Origin: an uncultured Lachnospiraceae bacterium
GTDB lineage: Bacteria > Bacillota > Clostridia > Lachnospirales > Lachnospiraceae
Reading direction: 5' to 3'
Length of the DNA: 64,000 nt
Assembly (NCBI GenBank): GCA_946554445.1
Contig: CAMNSD010000006.1
Span: 86,974-150,973 of the forward strand
Shown here: in pieces, positions 9,860 through 18,721 of the stretch
Layout: each line of letters begins with the position of its first letter
Position numbering within the stretch: position 1 is the stretch's first letter
Notes under the pieces: generated by a model
What the model saw: only the letters and a program-made list of their open reading frames with translations
What the model was told of the DNA's origin: nothing
Database searches by the model: none
Position numbers and translations under genes: made by a program

Positions 9860-10216
9860 ATGCCGGATGGGAATCTCTGGATACAGGTTATGATGGCGTT
9901 GATTCTGTTTGCGGGAGTACTGCTGGCTGTACAACATTTTATGCGGTATCATACGGTACAGATCTATAATTGGGACGGCAGGCGCTACCGGTTTCTTGGC
10001 AGAGAACGTCTGCTGAAAAGAGATGACATATATGTCATAAATATACGGGAACGACTTGGCGATTTGTCTTATACCACCAGGTATCGGGTATTGTTATCCC
10101 AGGAGTTTGTCAAGAGGCGCCGCTATGGCAGTCTGCTTTTGCGGGCGGGGGCAAGCGAGGCCTGGCTTCCCATCGAGGAACGGATGGTGCAGGATATTTA
10201 TTATAGAAATGATTGA
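9860..10216 (+). CDS. Small membrane-anchored protein (hypothetical)
   Basis: 118 residues: an N-terminal hydrophobic span (VMMALILFAGVLLAVQHF) and a short basic beta-rich domain (VQIYNWDGRRYRFLGRE). A GGGGAGGA ribosome-binding site precedes the ATG. Codons for DDIYVIN (10024-10039) form a copy of the recurring palindrome. The glycosyltransferase starts 44 bases downstream. Function unknown. Confidence 0.65.
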   Translation: MPDGNLWIQVMMALILFAGVLLAVQHFMRYHTVQIYNWDGRRYRFLGRERLLKRDDIYVINIRERLGDLSYTTRYRVLLSQEFVKRRRYGSLLLRAGASEAWLPIEERMVQDIYYRND

Positions 10217-10260
10217 GTTTTGCGTGTGTTGACGCGACAGAAAATCAGGAGGCGGAAACC

Positions 10261-11274
10261 ATGATCACAGTCAGTCTGTGCATGATTGTAAAAAATGAAG
10301 AGAAGATTCTGCAAAGGTGCCTGGACAGCCTGGCAGGCTTGATGGATGAGATCATCATTGTGGATACGGGTTCCACGGACGCCACCAAGGAGATCGCATC
10401 AAAATATACGGACCAGGTTTATGATTTTATGTGGATCAATGATTTCTCGGCGGCTCGCAATTTCGCTTTTTCCAAGGCGTCTATGGAATATATCTATTCG
10501 GCGGATGCGGACGAGGTGTTGGACGAGCGCAATCGAGACGCTTTTTTGCAGTTAAAAAGAACACTCCTGCCGGAGATAGAGATTGTGCAGATGTACTATG
10601 CCAATCAGCTTTCCCACGGGACCATCTATAATTATGACCGGGAACTGCGGCCTAAACTTTTTAAGAGGAACAGGACGTTTCAATGGCGGGGAGCGATTCA
10701 CGAACAGATAGGAATTACGCCTGTTATTTATGACAGTGAAATAGAAATCTGTCATCTGCCGGAGAATAATCATAAAGACAGGGACCTGGCAGCTTTCGTC
10801 AGACTGACACAGGCCGGGGAACTGCTGGATAAGAGACTTCATAATATTTATGCGAAGGAACTTTTTATTGCCGGGGAAGATAAGGATTTTTTGGCGGCCA
10901 GGGCGTTCTTTCGGGCTTCCTGTGTGGATGAGGCGCGGGGCGATGACGAACTGAAAGAGGCTGCCTGTGTGGCGGCCAGGGCGGCGCGGATTGCCGGGGA
11001 TGTGGCGGATTTCTTTAAGTATGCCATGAAAGTGGTGGCTTGTGATGGTTGTGCGGAGATCTGCTGTGAACTGGGAGAATATTACAGGCAGATCGGAGAC
11101 TATGACGAGGCGGTGGTGTGGTTTTATAATGCGGCCTATGAGACAGAGTGTATCCTGAGTGTCCGCTGTGGAAGCGAGATACCGCTGCAGGGGCTGGCAG
11201 ACTGCTACCTGGCTCTTGGCAATGAGGAGCAGGCGGCGGAGTACGAGCGGCTGGCGCGGGGAGTAAACAGCTGA
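10261..11274 (+). CDS. Family 2 glycosyltransferase with a helical (TPR-like) C-terminal region
   Basis: 337 residues. The N-terminal 230 residues are a GT-A fold of the family 2 type found in many Firmicute orphan genes: SLCMIVKNEEKILQRCLDSL, EIIIVDTGSTDAT and the DxD-like SADADEVLDE (about residues 83-92). The C-terminal 100 residues are helical repeats (EYYRQIGDYDEAVVWFYNAA) typical of TPRs. The start is set by an AGGAGGCGG ribosome-binding site; a longer reading frame upstream lacks one. Acceptor unknown; related proteins modify peptides or wall sugars. Confidence 0.88.
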   Translation: MITVSLCMIVKNEEKILQRCLDSLAGLMDEIIIVDTGSTDATKEIASKYTDQVYDFMWINDFSAARNFAFSKASMEYIYSADADEVLDERNRDAFLQLKRTLLPEIEIVQMYYANQLSHGTIYNYDRELRPKLFKRNRTFQWRGAIHEQIGITPVIYDSEIEICHLPENNHKDRDLAAFVRLTQAGELLDKRLHNIYAKELFIAGEDKDFLAARAFFRASCVDEARGDDELKEAACVAARAARIAGDVADFFKYAMKVVACDGCAEICCELGEYYRQIGDYDEAVVWFYNAAYETECILSVRCGSEIPLQGLADCYLALGNEEQAAEYERLARGVNS

Positions 11275-11324
11275 TTTCCCGCTCGGGGATGTAACGGAAA
11301 TGATGATAAATGTGCGATAGAAAC

Positions 11325-11404
11325 AGGAAGTGACGGTCACAGAAAGCGATAGGCACAGAAAGTGATAGGCATAGGAAGTGACGGTCATAAGAATTGACAG
11401 GCAT
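11325..11404 (+). repeat. Five tandem degenerate 16-base repeats upstream of hisC
   Basis: Units begin at 11325, 11341, 11357, 11373 and 11389, with consensus AGRAAGTGAYRGKCAY; a worn unit precedes them. They end about 18 bases before the hisC ATG, so they form its leader. Units 1 and 4 contain GTGACGGTCA. Confidence 0.85.
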
Positions 11405-11422
11405 AGGGAGAGAGAAGACAGC

Positions 11423-12481
11423 ATGAAATGGGAAGAAAATGTGCGTAAGGTGGTGCCTTACACGCCGGGAGAACAACCGAATCGGTCCGGCGTCATTAAA
11501 TTAAATACCAATGAGAGCCCTTATCCGCCGGCGCCGGGCGTGGCCGCGGCGATAGAGAGGCTTGTGCCGGACAGGCTGCGGCTCTATCCGGCCTTTCCGG
11601 AACAGACGGCCTTGGCGGCGGAATTGGCCGGATACTATCATGTAGGAACAGATCAGATTTTTATCGGTGTGGGTTCGGACGATGTGCTGTCCATGGCGTT
11701 TATGACCTTTTTCAATGGAGACAGGCCGATTCTATTCCCGGATATCACTTATTCCTTCTATGATGTATGGGCGGAAGTTTACGGGATTCCTTATGAGACA
11801 AAGGCGTTGGATGCAGAGTTTCGGATTAGAACGCAGGATTATGTAACGCCTAACGGCGGAATTGTTTTTCCCAATCCCAATGCGCCCACCGGCGTACTCA
11901 TGGGCTTAGCCCAGGTGGAAGAGATTGTGGCGGCCAATCGGGATGTGGTGGTGATTGTGGATGAGGCCTATATTGATTTTGGCGGAATAAGCGCGATACC
12001 GTTACTGGATAAGTATGATAATCTTTTGGTGGTACAGACCTTTTCTAAATCCCGCTCTATGGCGGGGATGCGGATTGGTTATGCGCTGGGCAGTCCGCAG
12101 TTGATAAAGTATTTAAATGACGTGAAATATTCAGTCAATTCCTATACTTTAAATTATCCGACGTTGGAACTGGGCGTGGAGGCAGTGCGGGATAAGGCAT
12201 ACTTTGAAGCATGTTGTGGCAGGATTATGCAGACACGTACACGGGCGGAAGAAGAACTTGCGAAGAGGGGATTTACGTTTCCCAAGTCCTATGGCAATTT
12301 CATTTTTGCATCCCACAAGAGCATGCCGGCAAAGGAAATCTTCGAACGACTGAAAGAAAATGACATATATGTCAGATGGTGGAACAAGGAGAGGATTGAC
12401 AATTACCTGCGTATCACCATCGGTACGGACGAGCAGATGGAGACGTTGTATGCGGCCTTGGATCAAATCTGCGGCGGTTAA
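11423..12481 (+). CDS. hisC: Histidinol-phosphate aminotransferase (fold-type I PLP enzyme)
   Basis: 352 residues, the usual length for HisC, which transaminates imidazole-acetol phosphate in histidine synthesis. N-terminal KLNTNESPYPP, the PLP-binding VVIVDEAYIDF and the Schiff-base lysine in QTFSKSRSMAGMRIGYALG (about residue 217) are present. The C-terminal VRWWNKERIDNYLRITIGT is typical of the HisC/CobD group. No other his or cob genes are next to it, so a CobD-like or other aromatic aminotransferase role remains possible. The GGGAGAGAGAAG before ATG 11423 fixes the start; the NDIYVR codons contain a copy of the TGACA palindrome (12361). Confidence 0.87.
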   Translation: MKWEENVRKVVPYTPGEQPNRSGVIKLNTNESPYPPAPGVAAAIERLVPDRLRLYPAFPEQTALAAELAGYYHVGTDQIFIGVGSDDVLSMAFMTFFNGDRPILFPDITYSFYDVWAEVYGIPYETKALDAEFRIRTQDYVTPNGGIVFPNPNAPTGVLMGLAQVEEIVAANRDVVVIVDEAYIDFGGISAIPLLDKYDNLLVVQTFSKSRSMAGMRIGYALGSPQLIKYLNDVKYSVNSYTLNYPTLELGVEAVRDKAYFEACCGRIMQTRTRAEEELAKRGFTFPKSYGNFIFASHKSMPAKEIFERLKENDIYVRWWNKERIDNYLRITIGTDEQMETLYAALDQICGG

Positions 12482-12666
12482 TTGATAGGGATGACAAGGA
12501 AGGCAGTGTGCCGGTATGAATGGATAACTTTGTAGGTGTGGCGGCCGCTTGCAAGAATTTACTTGCGAAATAGACATATACTTATAACAATAAAGTAATC
12601 ATAAAAACGATAAAGGACATAAAGCGCGGCATCGCGATGGATGGTCCTGATATGGGAGGATTAAGA

Positions 12667-13167
12667 ATGGAAAGTTTAGCAGTTGCATTTGCCAATACTT
12701 TGGGAAAGTATGTGGCCAAGGAAGTGGTGGTTTTTATTATCTCCATGATTCCGATCCTGGAGCTTCGCGGCGGCCTGATCGTGGCTTCTCTGCTGCAGGT
12801 GCCGATCACCACGGCCATCCCGTTTTGTATCATCGGCAATATCATTCCGATTCCCTTTATCCTGCTCTTTATCAAGCAGGTGTTTAAATGGCTTAAGAAG
12901 ATTAAGCTTTTCCGGGGCATCATCGAGAAGCTGGAGAACCGCGCCATGGGCAAGAGTGAGAGCATCAAGAAATATGAGTTTTGGGGGCTGGTGCTCTTCG
13001 TGGGGATTCCTCTGCCGGGTACGGGCGCATGGACCGGTTCTTTGATTGCAGCGCTTTTGGACATTGATTTCAAGAAAGCGATTCTGGCGGAACTTTTGGG
13101 GATTGCAATCGCCACCATCATCATGTCCATTTTTTCCTACGGACTCTTGGGAGCGCTGTTAGGCTAG
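12667..13167 (+). CDS. Sm_multidrug_ex (COG2426) small membrane protein
   Basis: About 166 residues with four hydrophobic segments. The family signature is the N-terminal ISMIPILELRGGLIVA and the later GIPLPGTGAWTGSLIAALL. The family name says small multidrug export, but transport by this group is poorly established. Start 12667 is chosen for its GGGAGGA ribosome-binding site, 30 bases inside the longest frame. Confidence 0.85.
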   Translation: MESLAVAFANTLGKYVAKEVVVFIISMIPILELRGGLIVASLLQVPITTAIPFCIIGNIIPIPFILLFIKQVFKWLKKIKLFRGIIEKLENRAMGKSESIKKYEFWGLVLFVGIPLPGTGAWTGSLIAALLDIDFKKAILAELLGIAIATIIMSIFSYGLLGALLG

Positions 13168-13211
13168 ATATGGGAAATTTGTCACGGTTGTGACAGATGA
13201 GGCGTGAAAGG

Positions 13212-16004
13212 ATGAAAGAGAAGAAAAAAGCGGTTTTGACAGGCGGTCTGCTTGTGGCAGTTTTTGTGTGCATCGTTCTGGTGGGCTTTTTTATCGCTAG
13301 ATATGCTGGCGCCGGGAATAAAAATCTGGCCAGAAGGAGAGGCGTTATCGCTACCTGCGACAGCGTGGAGAAGGAGCATCTGTCCGCGGCCATGGCTGTT
13401 GACGGAGACGATGAGACGCCGGAATCCCGCTGGTCAAGCGAGAATAATTGGGAGGATGCCTCTCACTATATACAACTGGAATTTCCGGAAGAAATTTCAG
13501 TTTCTTTTGTTGTACTCAAATGGGAGCGTAGAAATGTGATCTCCTATGCCCTGGAAGGCTCCCTGGATGGGGAGACTTGGCGGATTTTACAAAGTTTTGA
13601 TTCGGCGCCGCCGGTCAAGCGTCAGGAGATTGTGCTGGAGGAAGCGGCGCAGGTGCGGTATCTGCGTTTGACCACTTACGCAGTGTCAAAGGAAGAGGGG
13701 GATTATTCCAATTTATATCAGAATGTGTCCCTCTATGAGTTTGAAGTCTATGAGGACAAGCCTGCAGCTTATCTTTTAGAAGCGCCTGTTATTGAATGCG
13801 CAAAAGACGGGAGCAGACGCTTGGTCATGCCTGATACGCCGGCAGGATATCGGATTTCCTTTATCGGTGCGGATTTGGAGCAGGTTATCGGTGCGGATGG
13901 CACAGTCTACGAGACCATTCAGGATAAAGAGGTGACGGTGGGATATCGGGTGGAGGATACCAGCGGCCGGGAGGAGGCCAGAGAGGTTTCCTTTACGGTG
14001 CAGGTGCCGGCGGAATCCTTGGCAGAAAACAGGGAAGCAGAGCCAAATCCCCCGCCGGGAGGAATCCCGTCCGTGGCGGAATGGTGCGGTGGCACGGGGT
14101 ACTTTAGAGTGGGAGAAAACGCCCGGATCGTGGTGGGAGCTGACGAACAGGCGCTCTGGGATGTGGCGCAGCTTTTTAGCAGTCAGTATGATAACCGTTC
14201 CAAGATTCCCAGGTTGACGGTCTGTAAGGGAACTATGGAAGATGTCAGGACAGGAGATTTTTATCTGGGATATGCGGATTCGCCCAATGGATTGGGCGAG
14301 GAGGGATATACCTGTGACATAACTGACAAATGTGTCATAAAAGCGGAGAGTGCTACAGGTGTCCGCTGGGGAACCGTCACCATTCTGCAGATGCTGTGCG
14401 GTTCTTATCAGCAGCCCAGCTTGTATCAGGGCAGGATCCGGGATTATCCGCTCTATCAGGTGCGGGGATTTGGGATTGATGTGGCCAGGAAACCGGTGTC
14501 TCTGGATACTCTGTATCAAATGATGGAGGTCATGTCATGGTATAAGATGAATGATTTTTCAATCCATTTCAATGATAATACCATTCTTGCTACCAGCGGT
14601 CTGACGGATTCGGCAGAACAGGCTATGACGGCGGACAGCGCTTTCCGTCTGGAATCGGATATGATCAATGGAAAGGGGGAGCCTCTGACTTCCCAGGATT
14701 ATGCTTATACCAAAGAAGAGATAGATCAGTTTATTGAGACGGCCAGAGTTTATGGAGTGACGGTGGTGCCCGAGATTGATACGCCGGCCCACTCTCTGGC
14801 CATTACCAAGTTATATCCGGAGTTTGCCCTGCGTACCGGCAATGAGTCTGTGGATCAGATTGATCTTGGCAAGGAAGAAGCGGTGGAACTGATAGAACAG
14901 TTGTGGCAGGAGGCCCTTGTCAGGGATACGGGTGCTTTCAGGCAGGCCCGGGTTGTGAACATCGGCATGGACGAGTATTACGGTGAGGGAGAGGAATATC
15001 GGCAGTTCCTGACAAAGATAAATCAGTTGGTGCAGGATGCGGGAAAGACCGTGCGCCTGTGGGGGAGTCTCAGTAATATCGGAGGAACTACTGTGCCTGA
15101 TCCTGAGAATCTGCAGATGAATATTTGGAGTACGCTGTGGGCGGATCCCCAGGAGATGTATGAGGCGGGATATTCCCTGATCAATATGCAGAATAACCAC
15201 CTCTATATCATACCGGGCGGCGGCTATGACCACCTGGACGGCAGGGAATTATACGAAAACTGGGCGCCCAATAAATTCTATGATTATAATCAGACGGAGA
15301 TTATCCCTTCTTATTCGCCGCAGATGCTGGGGGCTTCCTATATGATCTGGAATGATATGAGCGGCAATCTGGATATCGGCATCAGTGAGTACGATCTGTT
15401 TGTCCGTTTCCGGGAACCGCTGACCGTATTGTCCATGAAGCTTTGGGGAGCCAAGAAGGGGGCGGTGTGTCAGGCTGATAGCAGTCGTTATTTATATGCG
15501 GAAACAGTGGCGGCGGAGCCGGATTATGAGATAGAGATGAAAGTGTGGCTGGAGCCGGAGACTGGCGTAAGAGGAAGAGGGCGCGAAAGAGCGCAGGGAA
15601 GTGACAGTCTGCGGGAAGGCGGACAAACCGGCGCTTTTCGGGAGCAGATTCTTGCGGAGGGGGACGGCGTTTATGCCAAATGGGCTTTTTATGCGGTGGA
15701 GCCGCAGACGGGCCGGGTTGGCTTTACCAGGGAAGGTCGGACTTACACCTTTGATTATACATTGCCGGCGGGAGAGTGGGTGAACCTGAAAGTCCGAGGG
15801 CTGGCTGGGAAGGTCGTTCTCTATGTGGAGGGTGAGGAGGTCGGTGCCGTTGGCAGTGACGAGCCCTTTGAAGAACATGCAACGTTTGTATTTCCACTGC
15901 AGAGGATGGGGCGGCAGACGTCCTGCTTTGATGGGAGGTTGGAGTGGAAAGTATTGTATGATGCAGGGGGAAGCCATGGTTCTGTCTGGCAGCTTGAGAG
16001 ATAG
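13212..16004 (+). CDS. Membrane-anchored GH20 hexosaminidase with F5/8C-like and LamG-like domains
   Basis: About 930 residues. A signal anchor (residues 8-30) is followed by a discoidin/CBM32-like domain (about 40-180, RWSSENNWEDASHYIQLEF). Next come a GH20b-like segment and the GH20 barrel (about 400-730: VRGFGIDVARKPVSL, VVPEIDTPAHSLAI, then the catalytic Asp-Glu in NIGMDEYYG). A C-terminal concanavalin/LamG-like strand set (from about 780) completes it. GH20 enzymes release terminal N-acetylhexosamine or lacto-N-biose from glycans, by substrate-assisted catalysis; the exact substrate is open. A low-complexity Arg/Gly linker precedes the last domain. GAGGCG 7 bases before 13212 decides the start; ATG 13197 is the alternative. 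A TGTCAC/GTGACA inverted repeat lies at 13180-13195. Confidence 0.88.
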   Translation: MKEKKKAVLTGGLLVAVFVCIVLVGFFIARYAGAGNKNLARRRGVIATCDSVEKEHLSAAMAVDGDDETPESRWSSENNWEDASHYIQLEFPEEISVSFVVLKWERRNVISYALEGSLDGETWRILQSFDSAPPVKRQEIVLEEAAQVRYLRLTTYAVSKEEGDYSNLYQNVSLYEFEVYEDKPAAYLLEAPVIECAKDGSRRLVMPDTPAGYRISFIGADLEQVIGADGTVYETIQDKEVTVGYRVEDTSGREEAREVSFTVQVPAESLAENREAEPNPPPGGIPSVAEWCGGTGYFRVGENARIVVGADEQALWDVAQLFSSQYDNRSKIPRLTVCKGTMEDVRTGDFYLGYADSPNGLGEEGYTCDITDKCVIKAESATGVRWGTVTILQMLCGSYQQPSLYQGRIRDYPLYQVRGFGIDVARKPVSLDTLYQMMEVMSWYKMNDFSIHFNDNTILATSGLTDSAEQAMTADSAFRLESDMINGKGEPLTSQDYAYTKEEIDQFIETARVYGVTVVPEIDTPAHSLAITKLYPEFALRTGNESVDQIDLGKEEAVELIEQLWQEALVRDTGAFRQARVVNIGMDEYYGEGEEYRQFLTKINQLVQDAGKTVRLWGSLSNIGGTTVPDPENLQMNIWSTLWADPQEMYEAGYSLINMQNNHLYIIPGGGYDHLDGRELYENWAPNKFYDYNQTEIIPSYSPQMLGASYMIWNDMSGNLDIGISEYDLFVRFREPLTVLSMKLWGAKKGAVCQADSSRYLYAETVAAEPDYEIEMKVWLEPETGVRGRGRERAQGSDSLREGGQTGAFREQILAEGDGVYAKWAFYAVEPQTGRVGFTREGRTYTFDYTLPAGEWVNLKVRGLAGKVVLYVEGEEVGAVGSDEPFEEHATFVFPLQRMGRQTSCFDGRLEWKVLYDAGGSHGSVWQLER

Positions 16005-16054
16005 TGCGGTAAAGTTGACATTGCAGCTTGAGAGATAATGTGGTAAGGCGGACG
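15989..16054 (+). repeat. Two 34-base direct repeats at the GH20/methyltransferase junction
   Basis: The sequence GCAGCTTGAGAGATARTG starts at 15989 and again at 16023; a worn third unit seems to run to about 16090. The first copy covers the GH20 stop codon, so duplication extended the spacer before the next gene. Confidence 0.8.
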
Positions 16055-16118
16055 CTAGACCAGTAATGCGGCGTAGTTGATTGTGCAGGCCGGCGGATAG
16101 GCTGGCGTGGAGGAGGAT

Positions 16119-17018
16119 ATGGAAGCATACACGGATTTTGCGCAGGTTTATGATGAATTTATGGATGAGACGCCCTATGAGGCGTGGTGCGAGTTCCTGA
16201 CAGCGATGTTTGACAAGTATGGTGTGGGCAGAGAGCCGGGAGAGGAAGCGGTTCTCCTAAAGAATGCAGATGACATGCGTGTCATAAATGAGCGAGGTAA
16301 CAGGAAGGTTGACGAGAACGCAGAGACAGACGAAACTGTATCCGCATACGAGCAGGAGGAACGTAATCTCAGACAGGAGAGAAACACCATCTTAGACTTG
16401 GGCTGCGGCACCGGCACCCTGACGGAACTTTTGGCCCGGAGGGGGTATGACATGATCGGTGTGGATAACGCTCCGGAGATGCTGCAAATTGCCATAAAGA
16501 AACGGGAACAGTCAGGACTGGATATTTTGTATCTGCTGCAGGATATGCGGGAGTTTGAACTTTATGGCACGGTGGGCGCGATAGTCAGCGTATGCGATTC
16601 CATCAATTATCTGCTGGAAGAGGAGGATGTGCTGCAGACCTTTCGTTTAGTGCATAATTATCTGTACCCGGGTGGTATTTTTGTTTTTGACTTTAATACG
16701 GTGTACAAGTATGCCGATGTCATAGGCGACGCCACCATCGCGGAGAACCGGGAGAATTGCAGCTTTATTTGGGAAAACTACTATCATGAAGCGGAAGAGA
16801 TCAACGAATATGACCTGACAATCTTTGTCAGGGTTGAGGGTGAAGAAATGTTCCGCAGGTTCCAGGAGACACATTATCAGCGGGGATATCGGTTGGAACA
16901 GATGTGCAGTCTGGTGAGGGAAGCGGGGCTTTCCATTCTGGAAACCCTGGATGCGGATACCCATGGGGCAGTGACGCAGGAGAGCGAGAGGATTTATGTG
17001 GTGGCGAAGAAAGAGTGA
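16119..17018 (+). CDS. Class I SAM-dependent methyltransferase
   Basis: About 299 residues. Motif I is ILDLGCGTGTLTELLARRGY, followed by the acidic MIGVDNAPEML. The N-terminal YTDFAQVYDEFMDETPYEAW is typical of a common Firmicute family of unknown substrate. Between this and motif I there is an extra hydrophilic stretch of roughly 40-50 residues (NADDMRVINERGNRKVDENAE...) that the family normally lacks; its codons carry a TGACA palindrome at 16271. GGAGGAGG before ATG 16119 fixes the start. hslO follows after 15 bases, as a probable operon partner. Confidence 0.85.
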   Translation: MEAYTDFAQVYDEFMDETPYEAWCEFLTAMFDKYGVGREPGEEAVLLKNADDMRVINERGNRKVDENAETDETVSAYEQEERNLRQERNTILDLGCGTGTLTELLARRGYDMIGVDNAPEMLQIAIKKREQSGLDILYLLQDMREFELYGTVGAIVSVCDSINYLLEEEDVLQTFRLVHNYLYPGGIFVFDFNTVYKYADVIGDATIAENRENCSFIWENYYHEAEEINEYDLTIFVRVEGEEMFRRFQETHYQRGYRLEQMCSLVREAGLSILETLDADTHGAVTQESERIYVVAKKE

Positions 17019-17033
17019 AGGAGGAACAGTAAC

Positions 17034-17921
17034 ATGACAGACTATTTGGTGAGAGCGACGGCGGCAGACGCGCAGATCCGGGCATTTGCGGTTACATCCA
17101 GGGAACTGGTGGAATATGCGCGTGGAGCCCACAATACAAGCCCCGTAGTGACAGCGGCCCTGGGGCGCTTGATGACGGGGGCGGTAATGATGGGAAGTAT
17201 GTTAAAGGGCGAACAGGACATGCTTACCTTACAGATTCATGGAGCAGGCCCAGTGCATGGATTGACGGTGACGGCGGATGCGAGGGGAAATGTGAAGGGA
17301 TATGCGGATAATCCGCAGGCCATGATGCCGCCCAATCCTCTGGGAAAGCTGGATGTAGGCGGAGTGATCGGTGCCGGCGTGCTTACGGTCATGAAGGACA
17401 TGGGCCTCAAGGAGCCTTACGCGTCCACCATAGAGCTTAAGACCGGGGAAATCGGGGACGATCTGACTTATTATTTTGCGGCTTCTGAGCAGGTGCCCTC
17501 CAGTGTGGCGCTGGGCGTGCTGATGGATAAGGGCAACACAGTGCGGCAGGCTGGGGGATTTATCATCCAGTTGATGCCTTTTACGGCAGATGACGTGATT
17601 GACAGGCTGGAACAGAAGCTGTCTTCCATGCAGTCGGTGACGGCCATGCTGGAAGCGGGCAATACGCCGGAACAGATTCTGGAACTTGTATTAGGGGATC
17701 TGGGATTGGAGATTACGGATACCATGCCGGTACAATTTTCATGTAGCTGTAGCAAGGAACGGGTGGAAAAAGTGCTTGTCAGTCTTGGCAAAGCGGATTT
17801 ACAGGAGATGATTGATGAAAATAAAGAGGTGGAGCTGCATTGCCACTTCTGTAACAGGAATTACACCTTCAGCATAGATGAATTGAAGGAAATTGCTAAA
17901 AACGCAAAAACTAAATCGTGA
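17034..17921 (+). CDS. hslO: Redox-regulated chaperone Hsp33
   Basis: 295 residues, full length for Hsp33, a cytoplasmic holdase switched on by oxidation. The zinc-binding redox switch is visible near the C-terminus: CSCSKERVE and CHFCNRNYTF (CxC and CxxC). The N-terminal domain has the typical TDYLVRATAADAQIRAFAV and MGSMLKGEQDMLTLQI. A GAAGGAGGAA ribosome-binding site precedes it. Confidence 0.96.
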   Translation: MTDYLVRATAADAQIRAFAVTSRELVEYARGAHNTSPVVTAALGRLMTGAVMMGSMLKGEQDMLTLQIHGAGPVHGLTVTADARGNVKGYADNPQAMMPPNPLGKLDVGGVIGAGVLTVMKDMGLKEPYASTIELKTGEIGDDLTYYFAASEQVPSSVALGVLMDKGNTVRQAGGFIIQLMPFTADDVIDRLEQKLSSMQSVTAMLEAGNTPEQILELVLGDLGLEITDTMPVQFSCSCSKERVEKVLVSLGKADLQEMIDENKEVELHCHFCNRNYTFSIDELKEIAKNAKTKS

Positions 17922-18721
17922 TTTAACCATATTGGTTTTGCGTGAAAAAGATGAGGGAATATAATACACAAGAAAGAGGGATATAAAGGATTCCAACAAA
18001 ATAGTAACATCCGCAATTCAAATAGAAACAGGAATAAAACATTGATAAACAGTGGATTGTAAGAAGGATAGAAAAATAAAGATACGATTGTAATGAAATG
18101 ATGAGAGTGCTGAGGCAGTAATGCAGGAAAGTATTCAAATATAAGCCATGAGAAATAGGTGTACACTGTTATTGTTTCCGGAATAGAGATAAAAAGTGTT
18201 TGCAGGTGATTTTGCGGCCCTTGAAGCCGTATGAAAGCTTCCAAAAGAGCGGTAAAAGTTATGTAAATGAAACGGTAAAAAATTAAAAGAAGATTTAAAC
18301 AAATTTCTATTACAAAATTACGTAACTTCTGGGTAAAAAACAAGAAATTTACAGATTCTATAAAATCCTGGATTTATGCGGCTTTTTGAATTAAAATAGC
18401 GCATGTTACCAATAAAACAACGGATGATATATAACAGAAATTATACTTTTTCGGGAAGAAAAAAGATGCTTTAAAAGAAAAGGAACGTTTAAATAGAGAT
18501 ATAAAATCTGGGAAAATATGGTAAAATGGAATTTATAGACATTTTTTACAATTTTTAGACGTGAAATGATAGGAAAATGCATAACAGGGATACAATATAA
18601 GCAGAGAGAAATAGAAACAGTAAAAGCGATACGAATACGAGAGGGACTGCGTAGAACCACACAGTCAGGATGATAAAAGGATAAAAGATAATAAAGATAA
18701 AAAAGAAAGGCAGAACAGAAT
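17922..18721 (+). other. 800-base AT-rich gap before nadE
   Basis: No supported gene. Both strands have only short frames without ribosome-binding sites. The last 130 bases are a purine-rich leader with imperfect GATAAAA repeats that runs into the nadE ribosome-binding site. A TACAAT/TATAAG-type element near 18592 may be its -10 box, but I see no clear -35. Confidence 0.5.

Noticed and set aside
11325..11404. CRISPR or iteron array
   Set aside because: Units are contiguous 16-mers without spacers and there is no replication gene nearby.
17922..18721. Small genes in the nadE upstream gap
   Set aside because: Candidate minus-strand frames lack ribosome-binding sites and have low-complexity Phe/Ile/Leu-rich translations typical of AT-rich non-coding DNA.
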